The notes below the pieces were generated by a model, which was not told the origin of the DNA, ran no database searches, and was given only the letters and a program-made list of their open reading frames with translations. This document shows positions 51,801 through 64,000 of a DNA stretch of 64,000 nucleotides, piece after piece (within the stretch, counting starts at the first letter, position 1; each line of letters starts with the position of its first letter). Origin of the DNA: Setaria digitata (taxonomy: Eukaryota > Nematoda > Chromadorea > Rhabditida > Setariidae); contig RCAB01000370.1 of assembly GCA_003640385.1 (NCBI GenBank), forward strand, positions 1 to 64,000. The letters run 5' to 3'. The position numbers were made by a program, and so were the translations under genes.

Positions 51801-54752
51801 TAACAGCGAAGCCAAGTTTGGATTCCGCTTGACGGGTACTAAGGTTGATGCGGCAAATGAGGCTGTCGAAATTAGAATGTCTGTTAACAGGTAATAATGG
51901 GCAATATACTCTATATTTTAGCCAGTCAAAGAACTGAATGTCCAAAGAGGTGTTCTAGTCAGTTAGTGAAATGTTCTGAATTTGTGGGACAAGTGTTAGC
52001 TGAGTAATAATTATTAAGTGATCTAATCCATTAAGTAAACAGATAACTGTTTACTCTTGGGGAAGTTTCATAGAGCGTTTGTTGATAAGAGATTATAAGC
52101 AATCATCGAAAGTGTTGCATTTATGCTTTAATCTATTTACAATTCCTTTAGTACTAATGAAGAAGCTTTTGGCCGCGATGTCGATAATGAATTGACCCTG
52201 CGAGTTCCAGTTGAGATTAAGGCACAACTTTCTTTGGTTGGTCGATCAACACCAGAACAACTGGATTACTCAATCCGGAATCGAACTCCTAGTGATCCAG
52301 TTTTCGATTCGGAAATCGGTCCCGTTGTCAGCCATCTGTACCAAGTAGATAACGCCGCACACTTCACTTTAAATTTAGATTAATTAGTTTAATTTCTAAA
52401 TATGAATCTTTATTACTAATTTGAATAACTCTTTCGTTAACAAAGGGTTTCTTTTGGAAAAATTCTAGGTCATAAATCGAGGCCCAAGTGCAATCAGTGG
52501 TGCTTCATTAGACATCATTTGGCCAAGTTTCGCTGAAAATGGAAAGCATTTATTGTATTTGATCGATGAGCCACAGGTGAATGATGCGGACAAAGTAAGA
52601 TGTCGTGTGAAACAGGCGCAAAATATCAATCCGGACAGTTTAACGGTGATAATTTTTCAGCTCTAAAACTGATTTTTATTTCATATGCTAGAGTAGACTT
52701 GACGTTAAACGCCAGATAAGCTTGATGCAGAAATATTGTCCGTCCACATTGCGGCATTCATTCTCTGGCTCACCTGAATACTTCATTATTTTATTCAATT
52801 TATAAGCAACTGTTGAGTATAGTTTAATCAATTTAAATTCCTACTTTTGAAAAAGACGCTAATTTTGATTGAATTCGTTTTCGACAAATTATCAAAATTT
52901 AGATCTTCCTGATTTATCAGTTAATATAACAACCAGTGCCTGTAAGATTTTTACGCTTCATATGGACCGTTCTAGGGGAAGATTTTTGCAGAAAGTATCA
53001 TTTCAGTATGGGAAACGAAATTCTAGTTTCCTTAAGTAAAGTATTTGTTACAGATCTCAAACGAGCACATTCCAACGCCATCAGCTATCATTTATAATGA
53101 AGTACCTACGCAGCACTACGAACGTGACGAACAAGTTCGCGAGGTGTATGATGACTACAAGTTAAGACGACGTCGGATGCAAATTCGAGCACAGCATATG
53201 ACTCAGAGACGAAAAGTGAAACGGTGGCAGAAAGAAATGCTCAGTGAGCAGCGTAGGATTCGTGTTATTCAGGCCAAAGATAATATGAAACAAGCCGTTA
53301 AAATGGCCAAAGCAGCTGGAAAAGCCATTGAGTACAAAGGGCCACTTAATAGGGCTAGTATTGTAAGTTTTTCGAAGCATTATCCAATTGGATGAAAGAA
53401 AAAGTGAGCTTGATTACAAAAATGAAATTTTTACCATATGAAAGGATGAAGACTTCATTAGATCCAGTGTTGAATCCATATTTCCCTGTAATTAGTTCGT
53501 TTATTCCAGGGATGTAGTAAAGATAATTGCACACATATTGAATGTGATATCCGACGGCTCAATGAAGATGAATTTGTTTTGGTGGAAATCTATGCTCGTT
53601 TAGCAGTGAATACTTTAATCGACAATAATATCTATGAAGCCGATATCTCCTCTATTGGAATGGCCAAAATATCAGCATTACCAAATGCACCACACTATAA
53701 TCCACCGGCACAGCTTGTTGCGGTAACTTATGCATTTTAAAAATTACTCGAGAGTGAAATAGACGACTCATTATTATGATTGAAGAAATATATATCTTAA
53801 ACTGAGTCACTGAATTACTATCATCTTCATTGTTTATGTCTGATTATACTTTTGTTCGTGTATGACTTGCATTTGACAAATAACAAATAATAACTCTTAA
53901 TCAACAGATTTTTTTTTTTTCCTTTTTAAATATATTTTAATCATTCTTCAGGTGACAACAGATGTAAATCCAACGGATCCGGAACAAGCACAACGTGGTG
54001 TACCATGGTGGCTCTATTTAATTGCCATTCTTATTGGACTAGTTATCTTAACACTTCTCATTTTGTGTCTTTGGAGGGTAACCATTACAACTTTCTTAAA
54101 ATTGAATTTAAAAAAAAAAAAAAAATAATAATAATAAGAGCATTTCATATGTATTAAAATTCTTGTTTCGGAAAGAGTTTTGAACGTTTAAATTTTCGTA
54201 CGTTTGCAGAATGTCAGCAAAATAAGTTTTTTGATTAGCAGCTAAATGATTTTTCTAACGTACTTTTGAAATCTGAAACGGTTCAAATGTTGTTTCAAAA
54301 TTCATTTCTAGAATAAATGGAGTTTTTTTTTTTTTTTTTTTTTTTTTTTCATACGCAGCGTATTTCTTCTATGATGTGTTTTTATAAAATGTATTGTAAT
54401 TAATTGAAGTAATTTATCATTGTCTGTTAATGAACTGAAATTGGCATTTGACATCGAAATATGTTTCAGTGTCAACAAATGAACATGATATAAATATTTT
54501 TATTGCACCATTTAAAAGAAATTTAAAAAGTTTAATTGATTTTTTTTTTTTTTTTTTTCTTTACGCCCAACGAATTCATCATATTTTAATCAGAATTTTT
54601 TTCAGTGCGGTTTCTTCAAGCGTCATAGACCACCAACAGAACAAGCTACTTATAACACGAATGCCAAAAACGTGGATATGTACGCTGATAGCCAAGTTCG
54701 ATTTGCACACCCGCACATGTACTCCGAGGAACGACATGGTGTTCGAGTATGA
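42882..54752 (+). CDS. pat-2: Integrin alpha subunit, PAT-2/alpha-PS2 type
   Basis: Receptor chain that pairs with beta integrin at the plasma membrane and links matrix to the cytoskeleton, in nematodes chiefly at muscle attachments. Exons: 42882-43054, 44721-44845, 46790-46956, 47068-47191, 47292-47495, 47761-47849, 48036-48148, 48355-48481, 48701-48803, 49052-49240, 49344-49491, 49942-50074, 50456-50581, 50751-50888, 50993-51060, 51311-51464, 51715-51890, 52152-52344, 52469-52645, 53054-53362, 53510-53722, 53952-54077, 54606-54752; 1173 residues in phase. Signal peptide 1 to about 25, then mature FNID. The seven-blade propeller (about 26-500) carries calcium loops [27 protein letters not shown] and DIDKNQYPD. 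Leg domains follow, then a basic segment with RRRR at 947-950, TM helix about 1104-1124, CGFFKR at 1126-1131 and a 42-residue tail. [10 protein letters not shown] and [10 protein letters not shown] recall PAT-2; the orthology within the family is inferred. Confidence 0.93.
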
Positions 54753-57700
54753 GCGGGGGATACAGGGAAGGGTTTTTGCAATATTTCTATAACTTTTGCT
54801 CAATTTTTCGAATTCTTGCCATAATTTTGTTACAAAGACGAGACATTTCCATTCTCGAAATGACTGACTAATTTGAAAATATTGCTAAAACTAGCCGTTT
54901 TTTAGAGTGGAAAACTTCAAAGTTTCCAAAGCTTTCGATTCTTTAAAATGATTAGGAGTTATTATCAGTTTCTATACACATGTGCCTTATATTACAAATG
55001 TGTGCTCCCTTGTATAGATTATGCTTTTTTTTTTTTTTTTTCCCGTTCATCGCAAATAGTACATGAATTCTTTACAAATACTATCCAGGTTATTCGGTTA
55101 TGTGCTGTAAGGTAACTCCACTGCTATTCAACCTGAAATTTACTTACTTTTGATTTGAACCAAATTTTTAAATTGGCAGTTCTGTAAAAATTTTTCTTTT
55201 AAATTAGCAGTCATGTGAAAAAATTTTCTCATCTTTTAAATTTAACTCATTACATTCAGTGTTTTCTTTGTCCTACATATTTCATATTTCATTTTTGCTT
55301 GGTGCTGCCAAAAATAAAATTTTCTCTTCTCATTAATTTTTTTTATAGAAAAGGGAGCAAAATTTCAGTGAAAGAGTTGCATTTTGTGGGTAAAAAATTA
55401 AGAAAACTTCAGAATCTTTCTGAGCTTAGATAGACTGACAAGAACTGAAACAATTGAAATATTGGAACAAAGACCCAAATGCCATATGGATTATGGAGTA
55501 AGAAAAATAATTTTTAAATTACACTTGGTACTGCCGTAATGCAATGCAATGCAGTAATGAGATTTGCATTTCTAATTTATTAATATGTTTTTTGCACTAT
55601 TCTCTTTTTCAATCTTCAAATGTAAACTGTCTGAATAATCTTCAAGGTAGTAAACCAATTAATTGATCCAAGTAATTAAGATCTTTCTCTCTGGCTTTTC
55701 TCATCTTTTCGTGCACTTTCTAAGCATATTTTGTGCAAAATGCATAAAAATAATAAATTTAAGTAATCTCGAGTCAGCAAAGAAATTGAAGATGATGTCA
55801 ATGAGATGTTACATTCAATAAATGATAATATCAATTAAAGGTGCTATATCACCAGAAAAAGACTGTTTCATTTTGCTGAAAGTGAAGAAATTATCTTGCC
55901 AACTTAGTTAGACCCCTAGACTGTAATTCTTTGAAAACCAGTCAATTAATTCATTTTCGTGCAGTATGAATCCTACCTAACCTAAATACATTATCAATTC
56001 AGTCCTTCTCGCTCGTTATGCGAAAGCACTATGCCATAGGGAAAAACTTTTGCGCAGCCAACTGAAACACTACGGAAAGGAAGAAATAAATCAAATTTCT
56101 TTGACATGAATTTGTTCTTATTTTAATGATGGCACTGAGATTGGGCCCAGTTTTGCAATTCATTCAGTCGGAAATGAATGATCAGCAAGCCATTTCACTG
56201 GCATCATTAAAATATGAAACGATAACAGTAAACTTCATTAGTGTTTGAACAACAAGTCTGGCTATGCGGTTGCACGAACTCGATATCCAGAATTGTATGA
56301 AGATCTTAACGGATGTCAAGGAGAAGTTGCTGGAAGTGAAAAAGGACAGATTCGTGCTGCCTGAAGGCGAATATAAGAAATTTACAAAAGATATGGTAAT
56401 CAATAAACAATCCGAAATTCCTAAAAGCTATAAATTTTTTTATAAAAGAAAAAAAAAAAAAAAAAAAAAGCTATGATAAAAATCAGTTTGGTCTATTTCT
56501 TGGATTAACAGCAGATTTTTTGATTTGAATTTGAAGCTCACTGATTGACACACTATCGTACTGACACAAAACCACTGAAATCCTTCTTCAGGTATATCTC
56601 CCGCAGACTGATATATAGCGATGAAATAGACCGAAATTCATTCATGTATGACCAATATACTTCCTTTTCTCTCACTACCTTAATCATGGTACTTCTAGTT
56701 CGATGGTTTGGAATTGCCCTTTACGGTGAATCTACTTATTAGCGGTAGTGCACAAGACGAAACTCCGCTCCAAAAAAAGTTTGTTTTTAAATATTAAAGA
56801 CACTGGTAAGCTTTTCGGTTACACAGTCGAAAGGCCAAAATAGATAACATCAATTAGTGATACAGCGGTATTCGATGACTCGGTTAAATGGGTAAAAAAT
56901 CCATCGAAGCAAAAGAGGAAACTTAACTAAAATACAGCTTGACTTATTTGGGTCAAAATAATTCTGCTGGAAATTTATTTTGGTCTATATAAATTTCACA
57001 ATTCTACTAATATAAATCCATCAAAATTTTCTCCTGTCTGACTTATCTAGTTGGGACAGCCGCTTTGCGTAATCCATATTTTATTAAAGCATAACTTCAC
57101 GTGATTTACAGCATAACAGTTTAAGATGGAAACGGAACAGAAATCAATCAAATTTGGCTGACCATCGGGATAATAAAAAAATTTCTTTACTACTGAAAAA
57201 CTGTTTGAATCAAAAGGATAAATTTATACACAAGTACCGTCCCAAGAAATATTACAGACGAAACGAACAGTGTTACCGGACTCTTCTACTTTTAGTTTAA
57301 ATTTGAAAAAAAAATTTTAATTCAAATTCAAAGCAGTTCTTAAGAAAATTTAACTGTTCAAACAATGTTGCTGAAAAATCCGAATTTTAAAGAGAAAAAA
57401 AGACAAAATCAAACGCCAGTTTCATTATGTTATTAAAAGAGAAACATGCAATCATCACGACTCCTTCATTTTATCTTCTTAACAAATAAAGTGTAAATTA
57501 AGTTTATTAACACTGCAAAAGAAAGGTTTATTGAGTTAATAAATAGTGATTAACTGTCAAAATGAACGCAAAATTTTCTGTAACCTTGTTTGTCAGACAA
57601 AACGTGCATATCCAATCAGACAAATATGGACTTTTAGTAATCAATTCTTTGGAAATAGAATGTTCGTACAACCGAAAAAATTATTGCAGTATCAGTATTG

Positions 57701-58119
57701 AACAAAATTATTCTTACTTTATGAAGTGACAAAAACATATTGAATAAAAAAATTAAATCAAAAATTCAGGACTTTCAAGAAGTCTTGAAAATCTTTAAAA
57801 AGACCAATTTTTTTCATACTCCTTTACTACTTTCTTCCATTTATTTCCTAGGCATTCTACTTATTCGTACTACGAAGGGAACAAATAAATTTTTTAGACC
57901 AAAAAAAAAAACCTATAAAATAAAATTCTGAAGTGATTGGAAGCGTTAGAAAGTTTAAATCGCGATATCAAGTTTTCTCTGACAAGTTATAAAATATCTT
58001 CCAATCAATCATGAAAACATATATAAATGCGCCGATCCAGAAAACACTGATCTAAATAATGCGGTTGAAAAAGAAAAACTTGTAACCTGGAGCAACATCA
58101 TCTCACCATCTTGAAAAAT
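54753..58119. other. Intergenic region with a few unrecognised open frames
   Basis: This holds the 3' flanks of two convergent genes, the integrin (+) and DNAJC1 (-). A frame at 56264-56398 encodes a charged helical-looking stretch (DVKEKLLEVKKDRF) ending at a GTAATC donor-like site. An adjacent open frame, 56125-56246, is in another frame. Together they could be a short gene or a decayed exon; no family is recognised. A long A run sits at about 56450-56468. Nothing else is supported. Confidence 0.5.
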
Positions 58120-61100
58120 TTACTTCTTATTTTTATGTTGTACTTTTTTTTGCCGCACCAGTTCCGTCAAATATTTGAATCGTTCGACACACTGTTGCTT
58201 AGTTTTACTCGACACGCAGTTGGCGATTTTTTCCCATCTACAAAATAGCAACAACAAAGAAGCTGACTCAAATTCCGTATCTGGCGATCATGGAGAGAGA
58301 AAAGAGTAAGATACAAACCAAATTTCCCCTATTCTGGAAAGCATCAATGATTATAAATACAAAGCAAAATTCCTAAGATTATTTGACATAAATGCTGTTT
58401 CCGAAATATCCGGCTAAACAAAATTGGCTAAAAAAGGTTCCCAAATGATCATATAAGTTGTGCAGTTAACCACAGAGAATAGCTATGAAACAATTGATCG
58501 TTTAAATACAATAATCCCAGTTAAATAACATTACGTGTTTAGCATGGCTATTTAAGGTTAACAATTACAAAAAAAACCTTACCGACCGGCTGTGCCTTTA
58601 GGAAATTCCTGAAGTGCTGCTTCGAACAACCTTTGCTCATTATCCGACCATATAACTGAGACTGTTTCTTTTCCTTCGTCTCTATCCTCCTTTGAAATAT
58701 TCCATTTACTTTTCTGTTCATCAAGAAGTTGATTGGACTGCTTCACTGATGTTATTTGCGCAGCATTCTGCACAACAATACTTGATTGTGAACTACGCAA
58801 CAACTTTGCATATTCATCCTATAAAAAGTGGCATAAAAATGAACAACAAAAGAATGTTCGATAAATAAGAATGAAAATGACTACATTGAAGGGAAAATGA
58901 ACTTCAAAAATGAGTTCCCAGTAAATCTTTTAACTAGATATAACACAAAAATCCATTCTTCCCAATATAATCAATTCAAAATAATAAAATATCGAATTAT
59001 AAAATTCTAAACCTAGAAAGAGTTACAAGTTAAATCAGAACAAACCTTTTTCATCTGCTTTAATTTACCAACCATCAAAGTTACATTTTGCGGTGGTCGG
59101 TTTAGCAATTTTGCAATTAATTCCCACCTAAAAAGAGTTTACAAAATAAGAAAAGAAAAATTTCTTTCACATAAATTAATTAGAGAACATTTGCATAACC
59201 TGTTGGGTGTACCAGCCGGATACTTCTCGGTACTCAGTTTAACAAGTAATGCCAATTCATCGCTAGTCCATACACTCTTGTCAACACTATCTGAAAATCA
59301 TGGCAATAAATGAAATCTTAACCGTATGTCTAAACAAAAGAAATCAAATTATTCAGTGATTTGTAGTAAATGGAGTCGCTCAAGAACGCACATAAAACCG
59401 AAAAACTATACATATATTCTCCAATATCTGGACATGCACAGCTTTTGATGGCTAATAAAATCGGAACTTCTATAGTATCTTTTACCGAATCCAGTTGAAA
59501 AACTCCAGCCAGAAATATAACTTTATGTTATCGTAGAATGAAATTTGCATCCATAAGCTAAAATCAAATTAAAAGTCACTTACTATTACTTTGTGAAGGA
59601 GACTTTTCAGTAGAATTATCAGTGAAAGGACAAGAAAGGACTGGTTTCACATCTGAAGCTACAGCATATTCATACACAGGCTGCCGTATAGCGACATAAT
59701 GATTCCGAAGAACATCATCACTCTTACTCTCCTTGAACGACTGGGATCATTACTGAACACTGAACTGAACTCAGAAATGGTGGACAAAAAACTATTTCTA
59801 AAATGTAATACATACAAGAAATCTTAAAGAAAAGAGCTTGCAACACATTATGCAACAAAAACAAACGACTATGCTCTCAAGAAAGTAGCACTGAGCTTTG
59901 AAAGAAAAATGTGTAAACCTCAGACTTTTTCGCTTCGAGCTGATAAATATCGATGTAATTACGAATAAAATCTGGCAGTGAAATAATAACATTGTAGAGC
60001 AGTGATATCATCAAAGCCGGTAAGGAATTTCGCCAGGATGGACAAACATCAGAAAGCATTTTTGTCATTTTTTCTTCATAGACAGTCTCAGCATCACTTC
60101 CAATTTTTTTCATTTGTCGAATTTCCTTCTTGCGCAGTTTGTTACGATTCGAAAACTAGAAGATATAATAGGCTAAACATATTATATGCGAGCATCAATA
60201 AGCATATTTCTGAACGCAAATGCGGTGACGCATATGGGAAATATGATATACTATACGGAAACGAATTCCATATTTCTAGAAGCACTAAACAGGGAACTAA
60301 TCGTTGCTGATTTCAATTCGCTCTCTATTTGCAGTACCAATATCAAAAATTCATTGGGTATTCCAAATGTTTAAAAGGAAATAATAACTTCTTAAAAATA
60401 GCACTAAACTTTATATTTAAGTTAATTTAGATTTAAACTAATATAAACGAACCAGAGTCAAATACTTGTCGATGTAAGCACCCCAGAGCATAAAATAATG
60501 ACCAATCGAACAAACTATTACAACTACAATTACTGCTTCAAACCAAGACAGCTTTCGAGCGCGTCTGGAAAAATAAACAGCATTATCAGTTTCAATTACA
60601 TTGAGAGTCTGGCGATTAAAACAATGGCTACGTGAATGGGATCATGAAAAACCTGGTGATGAATGGAATAACGTTTGTTTAAAAACGATAAACATGCTAC
60701 AGTGAATCTCGGCAAGAATATCTGATTCCATTAGTTGTTTAAAAGAAAAAAAATATACCGATAATAAAATACAGGCTGTTTCCAGTTGGGAAGACCGTTT
60801 TCCAAAATAGAGTCATATTTCTCTCTTAAATTGTGTGACTTCAAAACTTCGTAAATGGCTGCGATCTAGAAAAATGGTAGTCAAAAAAGCTCCAATTATG
60901 AAAAATCGCGATTTAATTCGATCACATAGAAGGTTGAAATAGTAATAATTAAAATAAATACTAGATATAGCAAAAATGAAACCTTTCTAAACTGATCTTC
61001 TGCATTTTCATCTGAATTACGGTCTGGATGCCACTCCATACTTAGTCGACGGTATGCTTTTTTGATATTGGAAACCGTAGCATCCTGAAAAACTATCTAC

Positions 61101-61485
61101 ATTCACAACAAATTAATAAATAAAGTGCAAATTTAAAAATCTCAAACTCAACGTCGTCATGTATGCCTTTCTTTTTTTTTGAACTACTGATAAGATACTA
61201 CTTCACTGCCGCATTCAGGTTCACTAATTCCTCCAGATCTAGAGTAGACCTCTTAAACAACAACATTCTCAATCCTGAGGTGTAACAGTGGATGGCTGAG
61301 GACAGTGTACGAGCTGAACTGAATGCATGCAGAGTTTCTTTCACCTTCGGAATTCCATAGAAGTCGTAGAAGCTTCTGCCTACTTCCTCCACCAAATCGT
61401 ACATGAAAAGCTCTTCGGTTGTCCACGCAGCCACTGCGATGCATTTCAGTGACAATAACATTGACGTTAAACATGTCACATACAT
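58120..61485 (-). CDS. DNAJC1: DNAJC1/MTJ1-type ER membrane J-protein with two SANT domains
   Basis: Family role: DNAJC1 sits in the ER membrane with a luminal J domain that stimulates the Hsp70 BiP, and cytosolic or nuclear-facing SANT domains. Exons on the minus strand: 61345-61485, 60983-61084, 60759-60865, 60453-60564, 59919-60155, 59584-59731, 59200-59290, 59046-59127, 58583-58818, 58120-58237; 457 residues, all phases closing. Residues 1-20 are a signal peptide. The J domain is about 38-105 with HPD at 66-68 (exon 2). A TM helix lies at about 124-144 (exon 4). A basic, then helical region follows. SANT 1 (SVWTSDELALLVKL ... RWELIAKLL) is in exons 7-8 and SANT 2 (VIWSDNEQRLFEAAL ... RWEKIANCV) in exons 9-10. 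The order matches vertebrate DNAJC1 but with a shorter C terminus. Convergent with the integrin gene. Confidence 0.9.
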
Positions 61486-61489
61486 TAAC

Positions 61490-61491
61490 CT
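61490..61491 (-). promoter_or_regulatory. Probable trans-splice acceptor of the DNAJC1-type gene
   Basis: On the minus strand CGTTCCAG ends here, four bases before the ATG at 61485. A four-base leader is typical of nematode spliced-leader addition. Inference. Confidence 0.5.
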
Positions 61492-61570
61492 GGAACGACA
61501 AGGTGAGCATTTCAGTGGACAATCGATGCAGCATCATGAATACTGTTAGCACTGAAGGAAATTGCAATTT

Positions 61571-61758
61571 ACTGTCGCAAGTGCTGGACAGGTCACCGCT
61601 ACTGTACGAAGTTGCAGTTCACTGTCGCAAGTGCTGGACAGGTCACCGCTACTGTACGAAGTTGCAGTTCACTGTCGCAAGTGCTGGACAGGTCACCGCT
61701 ACTGTACGAAGTTGCAGTTCACTGTCGCAAGTGCTGGACAGGTCACCGCTACTGTACG
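61571..61758. repeat. 50-bp minisatellite, nearly four identical copies
   Basis: Units start at 61571, 61621, 61671 and 61721 and each begins ACTGTCGCAAGTGCTGGACA. Complete units are identical; the last is cut short after 61758. A diverged piece of the unit end (ATTGCAATTT) precedes the array. The unit is not a multiple of three, so the open frames across it are by-products. The array begins 86 bp upstream of the DNAJC1 start codon. Confidence 0.95.
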
Positions 61759-64000
61759 CTAATAGTGAACAGGATTTAAGTAATTCTACCGTACGAATAT
61801 TGAATGGGATTGACAACGCGAGCTGAGTAGAGGTGAGTACGGAAGAGGAAGGGAGAAAGACAATGGAAGGAAAAGAAAAGGAGAGAGGAAGGAGAAAGAG
61901 GAAGAATATCTTCTGAACGATAGAGACGACTGATAAATAGATTTGCTCTGTTATGGGCTAATGATTTGCTGTCTCATTACTATTATGGATGAGAAATAGT
62001 ATTGTCTCGAAGATAAATGTGGTAGTGTTGGCAAAGGTGGATAAAGCGATCATAAACAACACGGATAATTGAGAGGCAGCAGAACTGTAAGCATTGCTGA
62101 AAGAGAACGCTGCTCACTGTAGTATTAAATTAAGATTAGGAAAGAGAGAAAAGAGGGATTAACAGAGTTAGTGTGTAGCGAGAGAGGAAAGGGCTGCGAA
62201 AATGAAGAGAGTGAACAAGTGTAGCTTGGTGTATGTGTCGCTCGTAGGCTATTCCTACCTTCGTGAGATAATTATAATCAATCTCACTGATAAGGAAATG
62301 CTGCAGTTATCAGATTAGGCTGACAAGTTAGCAGTTATCACTAAACATGATTTCAGAATTACTGAGGAAAGCAATGGGCTCGATTTTTGTCAGCAAGCCT
62401 AATCAATCCTTCTGCAGTAAACTTGTAACAATTAGAGGATAAGCGTTCACAATAATTACTTCACGAGGTCATTCAGACTCAGTCCTTGTTGTTGTTTTAA
62501 AGATTAGCGAGAGCTCGTAATTAGAACAGAGAGAGAGGAAGTAATCTCTACACTGAGTGGACAGCTGACGCAGGGAAAAATATGAAGAACATGAAACGTG
62601 AAGTTACTGTCGTTTACTGATTCTACGAAAGGTGCAATCCCCTTACAGGCAGTGGTCCTCTTCTCCCAGTTGATGACTTCTAAGTTTTCATCACATCAAA
62701 ATTTACTGGATTCTGGAAACTTCCAAAAAACATTGACTATTTCTAAGCAAGGAAGTCACCACTGATGACTAATTATTTCTGGACAGAGTTTGGGCTGATG
62801 TCGACAGTCTTATGGACTCGGCATTCTCGCAAGCTTGGATCAGGAGATCACTTGATAAGGAGCATGAGCAGATAACAGTGCTCTTGAACACAATTCCAAA
62901 TCCCGACGATATGGCCATTTAGAAAGCAGTCCTCTGTGACAATGACCGGGCCTGATAATATCGCTAATCATTTTGGTGGCAGAAAGTCTTCATTTTCTTT
63001 TGTCATTTATGTATCGTCCATTATCACAATTATCTATACATTATGCAGTCTTGTAACACTGAATTAAACTTCTAATACTGAACTACTAAAATCGGCCACC
63101 TGAGTGATTACGATGAGGTCCTTTAAGGGCAATCACATTTATAATTAGCTTCCTTAATCTCTAACACTTCACATTTGTCTCTTCCTTCTCTTCATTCTAG
63201 AAATAATTAAGCTCAATATATCATCACTGGTCATTTTTTCGCTCGGAAAGAGATTGAAGTTTTTAGAAATTTTCAGAATTTGATAAATTTTAATATGATG
63301 AAACTTCGAACAAATCAATATTGCACAGGTAACTATCCAATATCCTGATAATGAGAAAACGATCAGACAAAGCCATCAAGACACTGCAGTACTCCTCTCC
63401 CGACAAATTTTTTTCTCCTGAATTTTTTTGGATTGCAAGAATCTAATTAGCTTATCACTTTAAACTATCCCTACCAGTTCACATTATAGCAGAATGATAA
63501 AATTGAATGTGATGTGACAGCAGTGATAGGACCACCACAATGCATTATAAATCGTCATACCTCTTCTCAGACAATATTAACAACTCACTTTATCACTAAT
63601 AGAATGAGCATAATAGGCCCAAATTAATCTAGTCAAATACCCTATCGAATTTCGAACCCAGCAATACCAAGTTTCATGAAATTCATCAATCGAAAGTTCT
63701 CTAAACTCAACTTTTTTTATCAGATATCGTTGTTGAGCGCACTTTAGTAAAAGCCGTTTTATAACGCCTCCGACAAAATGACCGAATTGGAAATTTACTA
63801 AAAGATAGAGTGAAAAATCGGCTAGTTAGTAGCCCAAAAATATACAACAAATAACTTTGAGTAATTTTAAAAAAGCGCAAATAACAGTGAGAAGTAGATA
63901 TAAAATTCAAAATCTCAACAAATCAAATGTCTCGTATCGCTTAATTAGAAAAACAAAGCCATTAAACTTATATTCATCTTGTAGCAGAAATTCTCAGCTA
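61759..64000. other. No confident gene
   Basis: Upstream flank of the DNAJC1-type gene and beyond. GA-rich sequence occupies about 61840-61910 and recurs to 62210. A 50-codon frame, 62773-62922, with DRVWADVDSLMDSAF and LLNTIPNPDDMAI looks more protein-like than the rest and has an acceptor-like GGACAG near its start. It lacks a family match or partner exons. No RNA gene was seen. Confidence 0.45.

Noticed and set aside
61571..61758. CRISPR-like array
   Set aside because: Units are directly abutting and identical with no distinct spacers, in a eukaryotic context; it is a minisatellite.
61419..61826. 135-codon plus-strand frame with repeated peptide units
   Set aside because: It arises from the 50-bp minisatellite and the antisense of DNAJC1 exon 1.

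Overview
The window looks like nuclear DNA from a parasitic nematode, probably a clade III (filarial/spirurid-type) worm. The bases for this are: AT-rich sequence; short exons split by introns with T-rich acceptors ending in TTTCAG; probable spliced-leader trans-splice acceptors a few bases before several start codons; and proteins closest, from memory, to nematode families such as PAC-1 and PAT-2. The species assignment is inference. I found no bacterial, viral or transposon coding region and no CRISPR array.

Layout, left to right. (1) 234-5570 (+) is the 3' part of a PAC-1/ARHGAP21-type RhoGAP; its 5' end lies outside the window. (2) 7530-8726 (+) is a small secreted protein with two EGF-like modules. 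(3) 10290 to about 18943 (+) is a THADA/Trm732-type helical-repeat protein. (4) 19356-30048 (-) is IFT139/TTC21B, a TPR protein of the ciliary IFT-A complex, convergent with THADA. (5) 31620-33976 (-) is a 287-residue EVH1/WH1-like protein that I could assemble in perfect phase but cannot name; a tRNA-Arg(UCU) gene sits in its first intron on the same strand. (6) 33977-42881 is a long region without a confident gene. It holds a GA tract, a GATC-rich cluster, a duplicated block of about 150 bp and a few unrecognised open frames. (7) 42882-54752 (+) is a complete 23-exon integrin alpha subunit, most like PAT-2/alpha-PS2 (1173 residues). (8) 58120-61485 (-) is a DNAJC1/MTJ1-type ER membrane J-protein with two SANT domains (457 residues). 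(9) Just upstream of it is a perfect 50-bp minisatellite, and the rest of the window to 64000 shows no confident gene.

The genes do not form one pathway. They are unrelated housekeeping, adhesion, polarity and ciliary genes, as expected of a eukaryotic chromosome segment. The EVH1-like gene and IFT139 are in tandem on one strand, 1.57 kb apart, and could share a promoter region, but each has its own plausible trans-splice acceptor.

Exon coordinates were derived by hand from GT/AG sites, codon phase and protein similarity. In the EGF, EVH1, integrin and DNAJC1 models every phase closes and the summed length divides by three. The THADA ends, some IFT139 exons and the first RhoGAP exon are less certain. 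No clear undescribed system was found. The strongest leads are the unnamed EVH1-like protein with its nested tRNA, the basic insert and open intron in the integrin, and the repeat structures.
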